Below, piece after piece: positions 1 to 9,010 of a stretch of 64,000 nucleotides of DNA (the first letter of the stretch is position 1; each line of letters opens with the position of its first letter). The notes beneath the pieces were generated by a model, which did no database searches, was not told the origin of the DNA, and was given only the letters and a program-made list of their open reading frames with translations. The stretch is from Deinococcales bacterium (GTDB lineage: Bacteria > Deinococcota > Deinococci > Deinococcales > JAAFIG01): the NCBI GenBank assembly GCA_013298595.1, contig JAAFIG010000027.1, positions 1-64,000 on the forward strand. The letters run 5' to 3'. The translations under genes were made by a program, and so were the position numbers.

Positions 1-1
1 T

Positions 2-628
2 GAGGTTGGGCATGGGATTGCTGCTCAGTTGTTGCCTTTGGCGGATAGGGTGCATAAGTTGACGATTGTGCCTCGTGGTGGAGCGGCTGGGTTTATGATG
101 CCGTTACCATCAGAAACACAGCATTATGGTAAGAATCGGCTTTTGGACAGAATTGCTGTCGCATTAGCTGGGCGGGCTGCTGAAGAAATTCAATTTGCTG
201 AAATCACCACAGGGGCACAAAATGATTTCCAACAAGCCACTCGCATTGCTAAGCGCATGGTTGCCGAATGGGGCATGAGTGATCACCTTGGACATGTTGC
301 GTTAATCGAAGAGACCCAGAATTTTCTGGGGTATGGCTCGGAAAGCCGCTCCTACAGTGAAGAAACAGCCCAAGCCATAGATGCCGAAATCAAAGACATC
401 ATCGAAACACAATACAAAAAAATTAAGAACTTGCTCGAGCAAAATCGCCATGCTATGGATCGGATTGTAGCCGTGTTGCTCGAGCGTGAAACTCTGACTG
501 GTGAAGAATTTGTGACTGTGTTTGAGGGTGGTATTTTGCCTGAGGAAATTGAGCCTGTAAAACCAATTCTCGAGCCTAGTTTTATCCCACCTAGTGTTTT
601 ACCAAAAACTAAACCCGGCGGAGCGTGA
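2..628 (+). CDS. ftsH: ATP-dependent zinc metalloprotease FtsH, C-terminal part
   Basis: Membrane-anchored AAA+ protease that degrades misfolded and regulatory membrane proteins. Only the peptidase domain is in the window; the frame is open from base 2, and the ORF-track start at 29 is internal. The first codons read EVGHGIAAQLL, which completes the family HEXGH zinc-binding helix whose first His lies just outside. The third zinc-ligand region follows (AEEIQF, then TTGAQNDFQQAT, typical of FtsH). The C-terminus ends in a proline-rich tail (about the last 25 residues). The stop lies just ahead of the start of the PrsW-like gene, so the two may be co-transcribed. Partial because the window begins inside the gene. 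Identity is very likely. Confidence 0.95.
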   Translation, partial: EVGHGIAAQLLPLADRVHKLTIVPRGGAAGFMMPLPSETQHYGKNRLLDRIAVALAGRAAEEIQFAEITTGAQNDFQQATRIAKRMVAEWGMSDHLGHVALIEETQNFLGYGSESRSYSEETAQAIDAEIKDIIETQYKKIKNLLEQNRHAMDRIVAVLLERETLTGEEFVTVFEGGILPEEIEPVKPILEPSFIPPSVLPKTKPGGA

Positions 629-644
629 CACTCGAGATGCACTT

Positions 645-1325
645 ATGACAGTTGCTGCTGTTTTTGTTTTGGCATTAGCACCAGCATTGTTCTGGTTTTG
701 GTTTTTTGCCCGCCGAGATCAACGTCCAGAACCTGCTTGGCTGATTTTTAGAACTTTTGTCTGGGGGGCTGCAATGGTGATTCCAGCCGTGTTACTCGAG
801 GCTGGAATTTCAAATATATTTGGTGAACTTGCCATGTTTTTCTTGGTGGGTATTATCGAAGAAGGTTGCAAATTAATTGCCGCTTTATCGATTGCTAAAA
901 ATAAAGAATTTGACGAACCCATAGATGGATTAATTTATGCTACAGCCGCTGCACTGGGTTTTGCTACGCTTGAAAATTTCTTTTATTTACTTAATCATGG
1001 TTCAAGTCTCATTTTAATTCGTGGACCAATTTCAACCCTTGGACATATTTTATTTACTGGAGCTTGGGGCTATGCCATGAGTGTGCGGCGTTTCTCGAGT
1101 CGGCGTTTTGTGTTGCGTAAGGGCTGGTTACTAGCAGCTTTGCTGCATACAATTTTTAATTTTTTACTGCTTGGAGCAAGTGCTAAAATTGGACTTGAAT
1201 GGCTATTATTACCATTTATGGGTTTGATGGTTTTGATGTGGCGTTTAATGGGGGCATATTATAAAAAATCTGTGGATGATGAAAAACGTCATGTACAACA
1301 TGCAATGGATCTTGTGCAAAAATAA
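645..1325 (+). CDS. PrsW-family intramembrane metalloprotease
   Basis: Predicted polytopic membrane protein of the PrsW/CPBP-like protease group, which cleaves membrane substrates such as anti-sigma factors. The hallmark EExxK-type motif (EEGCK), GFATLENFFY and a later histidine in LLHTIFNF are visible in successive hydrophobic segments; these are the expected metal/catalytic positions. I chose ATG 645 rather than the track GTG at 594 because the family begins with a hydrophobic helix followed by a charged FARRD segment, which fits MTVAAVFVLALAPALFWF; the GTG start would overlap ftsH by 35 nt. No clear Shine-Dalgarno is seen. Length (226 aa) suits a compact PrsW. Substrate unknown. Confidence 0.8.
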   Translation: MTVAAVFVLALAPALFWFWFFARRDQRPEPAWLIFRTFVWGAAMVIPAVLLEAGISNIFGELAMFFLVGIIEEGCKLIAALSIAKNKEFDEPIDGLIYATAAALGFATLENFFYLLNHGSSLILIRGPISTLGHILFTGAWGYAMSVRRFSSRRFVLRKGWLLAALLHTIFNFLLLGASAKIGLEWLLLPFMGLMVLMWRLMGAYYKKSVDDEKRHVQHAMDLVQK

Positions 1326-1398
1326 TTTTGAAAGCCTTCTAGCTTTCTCTCTTAACATCTCTTAAACCTCCTTTGCTTTTCCTCATCAACCCTTGTTC

Positions 1399-1404
1399 TA
1401 ACCT
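1399..1404 (+). promoter_or_regulatory. -10 element of leaderless promoter
   Basis: TAACCT ends 6 nt before the GTG start at 1411, which would place the transcription start at or near the first codon. No Shine-Dalgarno is present. Confidence 0.5.
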
Positions 1405-1410
1405 ACACAA

Positions 1411-2673
1411 GTGAAAACAACCATTGCTTTATTAACCGCGTTTGGACTCTCGAGCCTCGCAGCTGCCCAAGAACTGACGGTGTCGTATAATTTTGCCGAA
1501 GTTCGTACACCTGTCAATTTAACAGGTGGGAAATTTGAATGGACTCCAACTCCAGACCTCGCCCAATTCCTGATTCCTGGTAGCCTTGAACTCGAGTACC
1601 CTGATGTCAATTCTTTAACGTTGTTACCACCAACAGGTAGTTTATTAAAGTTTTTTGAAGGCAAAGAAGTGATGGTGCAACTCGAGGATAAAACCATTGT
1701 TAAAGCTCGAGTGATTCGTGCTGATTTAGCTTTGTTTGAAATTAATGGTCAGTACCGTCAAATTGATCCGAGTCGAGTCATTTTTCCAAACCTTGAAGGT
1801 GTGCGTTTTGAACCAACCTATCAGTGGCAGTACAGTGGTGCAGGTGGCAAAAGCAATTTATCGTACCTGACTCGAGCTTTGACTTGGTCGCCACGTTACA
1901 CACTCACTGTAACAGGAGAAAATGCGCGTTTAACTGCTTGGGCAGATGTGCGTAACAATGGTTCGACAGTTTATAACATACCAGAAATCACCTTGGTGGC
2001 TGGACAAATCAACTTAGAAGCTGTACAACAACCACAAAATTTTCCAGGAGCACAACCACAAGCTGCATTAGCTCGAGCCGATAGTGTGCAAAGTGTTGAA
2101 GCGGTTGGTGAAAGTGCTGGTTTACAAATTTTCAAATACGCTAAAGCTTTAATTTTAGGGGGTGGCACAACTACCAGTGTGCCATTTGTAAACACCACTG
2201 CTGCGCTTGAGCGCATTCTGGATTACACAGGGTATTTTTCGGATGCACCACGTCAGGTGCTCCCTATGCAACGCTTGTATGCTGTAAAAAGTGGTGCGGA
2301 TTTACCTGCTGGTGTTGTAACTGTCCGTGAAGATAATCGTGTTGTAGGACAAGCTCGAGTTTCTGATACACCAAAAGCTGAACGGGCTAATCTGTACTTG
2401 GGTTCTGATTTCGATTTGCGTTTACTGCGAACCACTCAAACCCTCGAGCGCACTGCAAAACTTGCAAAATTCAAAGTGATGTTTAGTGTCACCAATACCA
2501 AAGCTCGAGTTGTGACCATTCGTTTGCGCGAAAACTTGGGTGGTAATTACACTTTGGATGCTGTGACATTACCAAATGTTAAACGTGAAACAGAGGGCTT
2601 AAATGCCACTGCAACCCTAGCGCCTAATCAGAAATTTGAAGGTTCATACACTATTACCTATAAATATCAGTAA
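1411..2673 (+). CDS. Exported DUF4139-like protein
   Basis: Secreted or envelope protein of unknown function. An N-terminal signal peptide (KTTIALLTAFGLSSLAAAQ) with an AAA-Q cleavage site is evident. The body is rich in beta-strand-like sequence, with an LSYLTRALTWSPRYTLTV segment that resembles the DUF4139 core (SYLTRGLxWxPxY), and the C-terminus ends in a FEGSYTITYKYQ strand. Length 420 aa is normal for single-domain members. GTG start, no Shine-Dalgarno, TAACCT six bases upstream: probably leaderless. Dense in CTCGAG sites. The family call rests on the one motif, so moderate confidence; function unknown. Confidence 0.65.
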   Translation: MKTTIALLTAFGLSSLAAAQELTVSYNFAEVRTPVNLTGGKFEWTPTPDLAQFLIPGSLELEYPDVNSLTLLPPTGSLLKFFEGKEVMVQLEDKTIVKARVIRADLALFEINGQYRQIDPSRVIFPNLEGVRFEPTYQWQYSGAGGKSNLSYLTRALTWSPRYTLTVTGENARLTAWADVRNNGSTVYNIPEITLVAGQINLEAVQQPQNFPGAQPQAALARADSVQSVEAVGESAGLQIFKYAKALILGGGTTTSVPFVNTTAALERILDYTGYFSDAPRQVLPMQRLYAVKSGADLPAGVVTVREDNRVVGQARVSDTPKAERANLYLGSDFDLRLLRTTQTLERTAKLAKFKVMFSVTNTKARVVTIRLRENLGGNYTLDAVTLPNVKRETEGLNATATLAPNQKFEGSYTITYKYQ

Positions 2674-2708
2674 ACTTGGTGCGTACAGCCAGAAATTATT
2701 CTTAGAGT

Positions 2709-2745
2709 GTACAGAGCAAGTTCTAGCTTGCTCTGTACATTTTTG
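2709..2745 (+). terminator. Rho-independent terminator
   Basis: A perfect 12-bp inverted repeat (GTACAGAGCAAG / CTTGCTCTGTAC) with a 6-nt loop, followed by ATTTTTGTTT. It ends the DUF4139-like gene transcript. Confidence 0.85.
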
Positions 2746-2797
2746 TTTGACAAGACAAGCCCACTGCCTACAAAGCATTTGGTATTCTTACCAGCGC

Positions 2798-4210
2798 ATG
2801 ACCGAGCTTTTTCAAGCTTTAAGTACCAATGATTTTGAAACAGCCTTTGAGTTGTTAGAACGTACTTTGCAAATTACTCGTGAACCACAGCAACGCGCCC
2901 AAGTCGCACTCGAGTTAGCTGGGGTTTATGCCTTATTTGGTGCGGGTGGTTTAGATGGTTTACAGCATAGTCTCGAGCAAGCAATTTTGGCTGTGCCTGA
3001 GGTGCAACTCGAGCCACGTTATTTGGCATTGCAAGCAAATGTGTTGATGTTTATTTTAGAAGAAATTCTCGAGCCAAACGATCCGCAACGTGCTCAGGTG
3101 GTGGCTATGGCAGATAAAGCATCTTTGGGTGATGCAATCACACGTTTTTATGCGGCTTCGGCATTGGTTGGTTCGGGTGAATCTGAACGTGGTTTATTGT
3201 TACTCGAGCAAATTCGGTTTGCGGATTTACCAGTCTATTTGCAATGGCGAGCATGGTCTTGGCGGGCTGGTGCTTTTGAAGAACTTGGGCGTTTACGTGA
3301 TGCCAGTTTGGCATACCATCATGCAGCCAACGGAGCAACTGGTTCGGACAGAGCCGCTTTACTACAAGATAAAGCCGCTATGTTACTGGACTTAGAAGAA
3401 CCCCACGAAGCACTCATTGCCCTCGAGCAAAGCTTAGCCGCTGTTTTTGGGATCGAACATCCTAGTGATGCAGCTGCGCGTTTACAATTAGAAGCTCGAG
3501 CGCATCTGATGCTGGAAAATCCGCATTTGGCTCGAGAACATGCCGAACAAGCCATGCGAATCGAAACCAGTAGCGGCGAGCATAGTTTTCCGACCGCCTT
3601 GGTACTGGCACAAACCTTAGCTGCTTTAGAAGTTTGGCAAGAAGCTATTCCGACCTTTCAACGGGCAGTACAACTTGCCCAAGCAGGTGATAAGGGCTTT
3701 GCACTGCATGAACTTGGTTTGGCTCAACTCGACGCAGACCAACCCGATGATGCCCGCAACAGCTTAAAACTGGCATTACTCGAGTCAGTGTACCCACATA
3801 AAGCCGAAATCCGAGCTGACCTTGCCGAACTCGAGTACCGCTTAGGCAATTTTGAAATTGCTGAAAAAGAAGCCAGAACTGCCCTCGAGATGGGAGCAAC
3901 GGTGCCAGCCAGTCTGATGCTTGCTAATGTCGCTTACGAGTACTACCGCTTAGACGAAGCGCTCGAGCATTACCGACGGGCTTTAGAGCATTCTAGCGAA
4001 GGCAACCGCGACTGGGTGATTGCTCATCAAATGACTGCTGATACCTTAGTGCAACTCGGTTGGCGCAACCCAGAACAAATTTTGCACCATGCCAGCCTTG
4101 CCTTACCGCATCTCGAGCCAGCCGATGAATGGGCAATTACGTTAGAAAGTTATATCGAACGAGCCAGGCAACTCATTGTACCCAGCAGTCACTCGAGAAC
4201 CTTGAATTAG
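2798..4210 (+). CDS. Tetratricopeptide-repeat protein
   Basis: Cytoplasmic all-helical scaffold protein (470 aa) made of consecutive TPR-like repeats; the A/L/E-rich 34-residue periodicity is obvious (for example NFEIAEKEARTALEMGATVPA and RLDEALEHYRRALEHS). No enzymatic motif and no signal peptide. I reject the track start at 2636 because it lies inside the preceding gene and reads through the terminator; ATG 2798 (MTELFQAL) begins the helical repeat region. Partner proteins cannot be inferred from neighbours. It contains many in-frame CTC-GAG (Leu-Glu) dipeptides, illustrating how the CTCGAG palindrome is accommodated in helical repeats. Confidence 0.85.
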   Translation: MTELFQALSTNDFETAFELLERTLQITREPQQRAQVALELAGVYALFGAGGLDGLQHSLEQAILAVPEVQLEPRYLALQANVLMFILEEILEPNDPQRAQVVAMADKASLGDAITRFYAASALVGSGESERGLLLLEQIRFADLPVYLQWRAWSWRAGAFEELGRLRDASLAYHHAANGATGSDRAALLQDKAAMLLDLEEPHEALIALEQSLAAVFGIEHPSDAAARLQLEARAHLMLENPHLAREHAEQAMRIETSSGEHSFPTALVLAQTLAALEVWQEAIPTFQRAVQLAQAGDKGFALHELGLAQLDADQPDDARNSLKLALLESVYPHKAEIRADLAELEYRLGNFEIAEKEARTALEMGATVPASLMLANVAYEYYRLDEALEHYRRALEHSSEGNRDWVIAHQMTADTLVQLGWRNPEQILHHASLALPHLEPADEWAITLESYIERARQLIVPSSHSRTLN

Positions 4211-4267
4211 CACGAGTTGAGTAGTTAAAATCTTGATGCCAAATTTTATTCACTAATAAAATAACCT

Positions 4268-6238
4268 TTAATAGATTTGGTATCGCCCATTTGGATTGTT
4301 AGCATCAGGTTGAAAAATACGAACGCGCTGACCTGAATTTAAGGTCACGTTAACATTGATAAGATTGGATGGATTATTTGCCATAGGCAGAAGTACAGAA
4401 ACTTCACAAGTACTACTGGTTGGTATACCAATCAAAACACTATATTGACTATTGGTTAAATAACCAGAACCACCATCTACAACACGTGTCATTGTTGATG
4501 TAACATTATTGTTACATTTAACTTTAAGGACACGTCCTTGCTGATTGCGAGTGCCATCACTACTTAATACATCAACAGATATAGCATTGCCACTAAGAAT
4601 TGAGCGATTGTATAGCACATATCGGTGGGCATTACTGCCTAGTGGGTCACCACCAAAAATGGATAGATCAATTTTTGAGTCTTTATCAAAATCAGCGAAT
4701 GCAATATGAAGGCTTCCCCCAAATGCTAGTTCATTACCTAAAGTACCATTTGCATCAAGTAGTTCTTTAACATTTGGAGTGACTAACTCAAAACCACTTC
4801 CTGTCTTTCGATTGTTGGAAAACATACCCCATTGATGTGCATAGCCCGGATCATTTACGGCTGCACCACAAGGTGAACGACTACCCGCAGCAGTACCAGA
4901 AATAATAATATCTTCATACCCATTATTATCAACATCATAGCCCCATAATCCATATGCTTCACAAGTAGTCGCGTTTACTTTTACACCAGCTTGTACTACC
5001 GAAGCAATAGGGGAACCATCAGGTGTTTTTTTCAATTCTTTAAAACATACTCGTACACCACTGGCACACATTGACTTAGGTTGTTGCTCAAAAAGTCTAA
5101 TTACACCAAGATTCTGTGCTGTATTACCAGGAATTTGGGATTGAAAAATACCAAATCCACGAACACCTAGGCTGATAATGTCTAATAAACCATCGTTGTT
5201 CCAATCAAGAAATTTGGTACCTTCTTCAAAATAAGTATTGGTGGGGGTCGGTAACCCTGCGATAATTGTATAGTTCTGAAAAACCATGCCACCATTATTT
5301 AAATATAAACGTTGACCAATCCACATATCGATCTTACCATCAGCATCAATATCAGCAGCCTGTACTCCTTCAGGTGGACCAATTTCATAAACACTTCTGT
5401 CAGGTGGTCGCATTTCAACAGACAAGGCTTTGACTCCCTCTGTTTGACCTTGGCAGTCAGGGTCTTCAGAATAAACTCGATTATTATTCACTAGAGTGTT
5501 TGTAAAGCGACACCAAGTTAATCCTGCTCCTCCCGTAATGTCAGTAAACTTTAGCAAAGTTGGAGTAGAATCGTTTCTCAAAAGTCTATTGGTGGGTCTA
5601 AAGGTATGACCAGCTTGACTAAAGGTTGAACAATTCTGTATATCATCAATCCGATTATAGAAAGGAATAAAAATATCTAAATCACCATCGTTATCAAAAT
5701 CTGCGACGACAGTCGTTTCGCCTCGCCCTCGAATACCAGGTATATTCTGAAATACTACGTCTTCTGTGAACGTATTATTCTTGTTGTTGATATACAAACG
5801 AGTTAGATTTGTTAAATTGCCAGTACATTCTCCGTAAGGGATTGATAATATATCGTCATATCCATCTCTATTAAAATCGGCAATACGAACAGTCTTAGTT
5901 AAGAAATTATTTGGATTTAAACTGCTATAACTATCAAACCGTTGTAAACCAATGTTTGCACCGTTTAGTAATGTAAACCCGCCTGAGGGTGTAGCAAGGG
6001 TGGACATTGGCTCGACTAAACCATCGTTATTAAAATCTCCAATGCCAGGAAACTTACCGCTATTCCCACTATCAACCTGTTTTGCATGAAATTGCCATGT
6101 GCTTGTAGAACTACTTGCTTGAAGAGAGCCACGAACTCCTGATGTAGTTGATTTACTGGAGTCATTACAATTTGTAAGAACCAGTCCAAGTAAGGCAGTA
6201 GTTAACAGTAAAAAAAGTTTTGATTTCAGGTTCAGCAT
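4268..6238 (-). CDS. FG-GAP/VCBS repeat lipoprotein with ASPIC/UnbV-like C-terminus
   Basis: Predicted surface lipoprotein (656 aa). N-terminal signal with lipobox-like LVLTNC around residue 24, then a beta-propeller of FG-GAP repeats carrying Ca-binding loops (DFNNDG, DFNRDG, DFDNDGD, DIDADGK, DWNNDG, DVDNNG, DFDKDSK). The last 100 residues resemble the ASPIC/UnbV domain found after FG-GAP repeats. A Shine-Dalgarno (TTAGGAG) precedes the ATG. The gene contains no CTCGAG in about 2 kb although flanking genes average one per about 110 bp, and it looks more AT-rich than its surroundings, so I infer recent acquisition. The precise role (adhesion or surface binding) is unknown. Confidence 0.85.
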   Translation of the reverse strand: MLNLKSKLFLLLTTALLGLVLTNCNDSSKSTTSGVRGSLQASSSTSTWQFHAKQVDSGNSGKFPGIGDFNNDGLVEPMSTLATPSGGFTLLNGANIGLQRFDSYSSLNPNNFLTKTVRIADFNRDGYDDILSIPYGECTGNLTNLTRLYINNKNNTFTEDVVFQNIPGIRGRGETTVVADFDNDGDLDIFIPFYNRIDDIQNCSTFSQAGHTFRPTNRLLRNDSTPTLLKFTDITGGAGLTWCRFTNTLVNNNRVYSEDPDCQGQTEGVKALSVEMRPPDRSVYEIGPPEGVQAADIDADGKIDMWIGQRLYLNNGGMVFQNYTIIAGLPTPTNTYFEEGTKFLDWNNDGLLDIISLGVRGFGIFQSQIPGNTAQNLGVIRLFEQQPKSMCASGVRVCFKELKKTPDGSPIASVVQAGVKVNATTCEAYGLWGYDVDNNGYEDIIISGTAAGSRSPCGAAVNDPGYAHQWGMFSNNRKTGSGFELVTPNVKELLDANGTLGNELAFGGSLHIAFADFDKDSKIDLSIFGGDPLGSNAHRYVLYNRSILSGNAISVDVLSSDGTRNQQGRVLKVKCNNNVTSTMTRVVDGGSGYLTNSQYSVLIGIPTSSTCEVSVLLPMANNPSNLINVNVTLNSGQRVRIFQPDANNPNGRYQIY

Positions 6239-6267
6239 AAAGTCTCCTAAGTTTAATGTACCAAATT

Positions 6268-6768
6268 TTATTCTATTTTATTTAGCGGAGGCAAAATAGC
6301 AAGCCCCAACATAATCCCTTGAGGGAATTCTTGGGTCATGCGTTCAATGGCTTTTTGAGCAGTGGCTTGTGCCATTTTTTCAAAGGCTTTGCCACCCCAT
6401 TTGTTCGCAGCAGGTAACTCAAGATGAACAATGATTTGTAATTCGTAATGAATGTTGGTTCCATACGACTCGAGCGTGGCATAACCTTGCCCACTGACAG
6501 CTGCCCATGCCTTACCTGTGCGTGGCTGAGCAATCAGGTTTGCACCATTAGCTGTGGTCTCGAGGATGCTATGAAAATCCAGTGCTTGTGCACCAAGAAC
6601 AGGAACATCTACCAGTAAATTGGCGTGAATATCCAAATTTTGCACCTGTAATGCACCAATAAATTGAACATGCTTTAAGCTTTTTTCTACGTTTTGCAAA
6701 TATAAAATAGCTTTCTCGAGCGTCTCGGGGAAAGCAATATCAAAGGCTCGAGCGACTTCGATTTTCAT
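6268..6768 (-). CDS. DUF3809-like protein
   Basis: Small soluble protein (166 aa) of unknown function that resembles the Deinococcus family DUF3809; recognition is from overall sequence flavour (MKIEVARAFDIAFP start, LPAANKWGGKAFEKM near the C-terminus). The start at 6768 is preferred over the track start because the upstream gene stops at 6770, making the two genes nearly contiguous. Its fold may be of the START/polyketide-cyclase type (alternating strands plus a C-terminal helix), which is only inference. Probably translated together with the DUF3248-like gene. Confidence 0.55.
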   Translation of the reverse strand: MKIEVARAFDIAFPETLEKAILYLQNVEKSLKHVQFIGALQVQNLDIHANLLVDVPVLGAQALDFHSILETTANGANLIAQPRTGKAWAAVSGQGYATLESYGTNIHYELQIIVHLELPAANKWGGKAFEKMAQATAQKAIERMTQEFPQGIMLGLAILPPLNKIE

Positions 6769-6769
6769 G

Positions 6770-7021
6770 TTATTCGATCCATTCAACAACCAATAAATTG
6801 TCTTTGGCGGCGGCGGCTATTTCGGCATCGGTGGCGCTGCGTAACTTTGGTAAATCACGGAAACTCTGGGTGGCATTGGCATAGGCTACACGCACAATGA
6901 TGCGTTCAGTCAGTTCGTCCTTACCGATTTTCCAGACCAATTGATTACCAAGTGTCTCGAGTTGTTCGCGTAGTACTCGAGATTCTGGAATGATAGGGGT
7001 TTGATCGAATAAGTCATTCAC
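6770..7021 (-). CDS. DUF3248-like protein
   Basis: Short protein of about 83 aa resembling the Deinococcus family DUF3248 (LGNQLVWKIGKDE, LPKLRSATDAEIAAAA, C-terminal VVEWIE). Two starts are possible: the track ATG at 7090, which would add 23 residues through a pair of direct repeats (GTTGCAGGACAAAAAC twice), or GTG 7021, which begins at the conserved-looking part. I prefer GTG 7021 because the repeat-encoded extension does not look like protein. Neighbour of the DUF3809-like gene, with which it probably forms an operon. Function unknown. Confidence 0.55.
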   Translation of the reverse strand: MNDLFDQTPIIPESRVLREQLETLGNQLVWKIGKDELTERIIVRVAYANATQSFRDLPKLRSATDAEIAAAAKDNLLVVEWIE

Positions 7022-7041
7022 GTTTTCTAGCGTACTGTAAT

Positions 7042-7083
7042 TGTTGCAGGACAAAAACTCCTGACTTGTTGCAGGACAAAAAC
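7042..7083. repeat. Direct repeat upstream of DUF3248-like gene
   Basis: Two copies of GTTGCAGGACAAAAAC about 25 bp apart, in the gap between the DUF3248-like gene and the divergent S41 peptidase gene. Confidence 0.6.
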
Positions 7084-7136
7084 GCCTCATGGATTTTTTC
7101 TGAAAGTTTTCTCATAGCTAACCCCCAGACTAAAGC

Positions 7137-8396
7137 ATGAAAACAATTCAGTATTTGTTACTGGTATGTGCACTTGTTTGCTCGAAAGCTGTGGCAAGCC
7201 CTGCCACAGAGTTATTCCGTGAAGCCAGTTTTTATATGAGTTTTCACTACTATGGGTATTCCAAGGTTAACCCGACAGTGCTGGCAGAGGGTTTAGCCGC
7301 TCAACTCGAGGAAGTGTGTAAACCCAAAGCTGATACCTGCGATTTTGCCCAAGCTCGTCCGTTTATTCAGCGTTTAGCCACAGGGATGCAGGATGGGCAT
7401 ACGTATTATCTTTCACCGCAAACCTTTCGTTCGACCCTCAGTCGTTTTCAAGGTACTAACCCAAATCCCAATCCATTATTTGGGCTGCGTTTTGGTAATG
7501 CCAATACTCGAGGTGAAATTCCTGTGCGTGATGTGGTTGCCGATGCTGCCGCATTCAAAGCAGGGATTCGTCCATTTGATCGGGTGCTGAGTATCAATGG
7601 TCAACAGGTAAATACCACCGAAACTTTACGTACTGCCCTGAGTACCGATCAGGATGTCAAACTCGAGGTCTTACGCGGAGATGCTGCTAATCCAATCAAG
7701 TTTGTAGCCACCATGCGCCGAGCCAGAATCGAACAGGATAACTTACCTTTTTTGTATCAACCACCCAATGCCCCAGCGGGTGTGGTTGCTTTACGCATTC
7801 CCACTTTTACGGGTAGCAACGACATCGCCCCTCGAGTTCATGCTTTGGTTGCCCAAGCCCAAAATGCGAAAACCCTGATTATTGATGTCCGTGATAACCC
7901 AGGTGGCGAAGAAACCGAGTGTTACGGCGCAGCCAGTGCGTTTATTGGCAAAGCTGCCAACCTCAACGAAACCCGTTTGGCTCGAGTGACCGTGGGTTTT
8001 GATGGTGGGAAATTTCTGGGTAACGACCCCAAAGATTTAACCCAATTTGATATTGCCAATCCAAGCCTCTGGAAAGGCAATGTGGCAGTGCTCACTAACA
8101 GTCAAACCGCCAGTTGTGGCGAACTGATGGCATACTTATTGCAATACAACAAACGTGCCCAAGTGATTGGTGAAACCACATACGGCATCCTTAATACAGC
8201 CACCGAATTTTGGCAATTGGTAGATCAAAGCGCCCTAGCAATCACGTATGTTCGTACCCTCAACCCAGATGGAACTTCGGTACCCGAGCAAGTCGTACCC
8301 AACATCGAAACTCGAGATAACCCCAGTGCAGCTGCTGAAACGGGGCGTGATGCCTTGTTTGAACGCGCATACATTGCGCTCGGTGTGCGACAATAA
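7137..8396 (+). CDS. S41-family (C-terminal processing type) exported peptidase
   Basis: Exported serine protease (419 aa). Signal peptide at 1-20 (YLLLVCALVCSKAVAS). An N-terminal helical region is followed by a PDZ-like segment around residues 115-190 (AAFKAGIRPFDRVLSINGQQV, GLGF-type loop as LFGLRFG), then the S41 core: IIDVRDNPGGEETE and the nucleophile region NSQTASCGELMAYL near residue 325. Where classic CtpA has a catalytic Lys in the GEKTFGK segment, this protein reads GETTYGILNT, so the general base differs, as in tricorn-like S41 members, or activity is altered. Starts right after the divergent DUF genes; ruvA follows 4 bp downstream. Confidence 0.85.
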   Translation: MKTIQYLLLVCALVCSKAVASPATELFREASFYMSFHYYGYSKVNPTVLAEGLAAQLEEVCKPKADTCDFAQARPFIQRLATGMQDGHTYYLSPQTFRSTLSRFQGTNPNPNPLFGLRFGNANTRGEIPVRDVVADAAAFKAGIRPFDRVLSINGQQVNTTETLRTALSTDQDVKLEVLRGDAANPIKFVATMRRARIEQDNLPFLYQPPNAPAGVVALRIPTFTGSNDIAPRVHALVAQAQNAKTLIIDVRDNPGGEETECYGAASAFIGKAANLNETRLARVTVGFDGGKFLGNDPKDLTQFDIANPSLWKGNVAVLTNSQTASCGELMAYLLQYNKRAQVIGETTYGILNTATEFWQLVDQSALAITYVRTLNPDGTSVPEQVVPNIETRDNPSAAAETGRDALFERAYIALGVRQ

Positions 8397-8400
8397 AACT

Positions 8401-8994
8401 GTGATCGCATTTGTTGAAGGTTTAGTCGTAACGGTCAAAGAAACCAGTGCAGTTGTTGCAGTGGGTGGCTTTGGACTCGAGATTTTTTGCCCCAGACCCA
8501 GCTTAGAGCGTTGCAAAACAGGGCAATTGGTGCGCCTCGAGACAGCTTTGGTCATCCGAGAGGACGCATGGAGTATTTATGGTTTCCATGAAGCCGATGC
8601 CCTCGAATTATTTAAGTTGCTGATGACTGTTTCTGGGGTTGGTCCACGTATTGCCTTAGCAGCATTATCCACATATAACCCCAATGTGCTTGCCAGTGCC
8701 ATTCTCAAAGAGGACTCCAAACTACTTGCCAGTGTCAGTGGGGTTGGCAAAAAAACAGCTGAACGAATCATCCTCGAGTTAGGTAATAAACTGCCTGCTC
8801 ACCTCAGTGTTGGCAAGGGCGCACCACGCCCAGCCCCATCTGAAAACGAAGCTTTCCGCGATGCCGTCGAAGCCCTGATTTCCCTAGGCTACCGCGATGC
8901 CCAAGTACGAACTGTGGTGGCTAATTTACTCGAGGGTGGTGCAGAAAACACAGCCGAAGGGTTAATTCGTAAAGCCTTAGCCAAACTCCGATAA
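8401..8994 (+). CDS. ruvA: Holliday junction branch-migration protein RuvA
   Basis: Binds four-way DNA junctions and recruits RuvB for branch migration in recombinational repair. N-terminal OB-fold (VIAFVEGLVVTVKETSAVVAVGG), then the two helix-hairpin-helix motifs VSGVGPRIALAAL and VSGVGKKTAERIILEL, and a C-terminal three-helix domain III (ALISLGYRDAQVRTVV). 197 aa is the usual length. GTG 8401 is the start that aligns with the family N-terminus; the track start is inside the S41 gene. No ruvB or ruvC nearby. Confidence 0.95.
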   Translation: MIAFVEGLVVTVKETSAVVAVGGFGLEIFCPRPSLERCKTGQLVRLETALVIREDAWSIYGFHEADALELFKLLMTVSGVGPRIALAALSTYNPNVLASAILKEDSKLLASVSGVGKKTAERIILELGNKLPAHLSVGKGAPRPAPSENEAFRDAVEALISLGYRDAQVRTVVANLLEGGAENTAEGLIRKALAKLR

Positions 8995-9010
8995 ATGATA
9001 GGCTAAAGAT

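Noticed and set aside
2636-2797. Upstream start of the TPR protein
   Set aside because: It overlaps the previous gene and translates through a perfect terminator hairpin.
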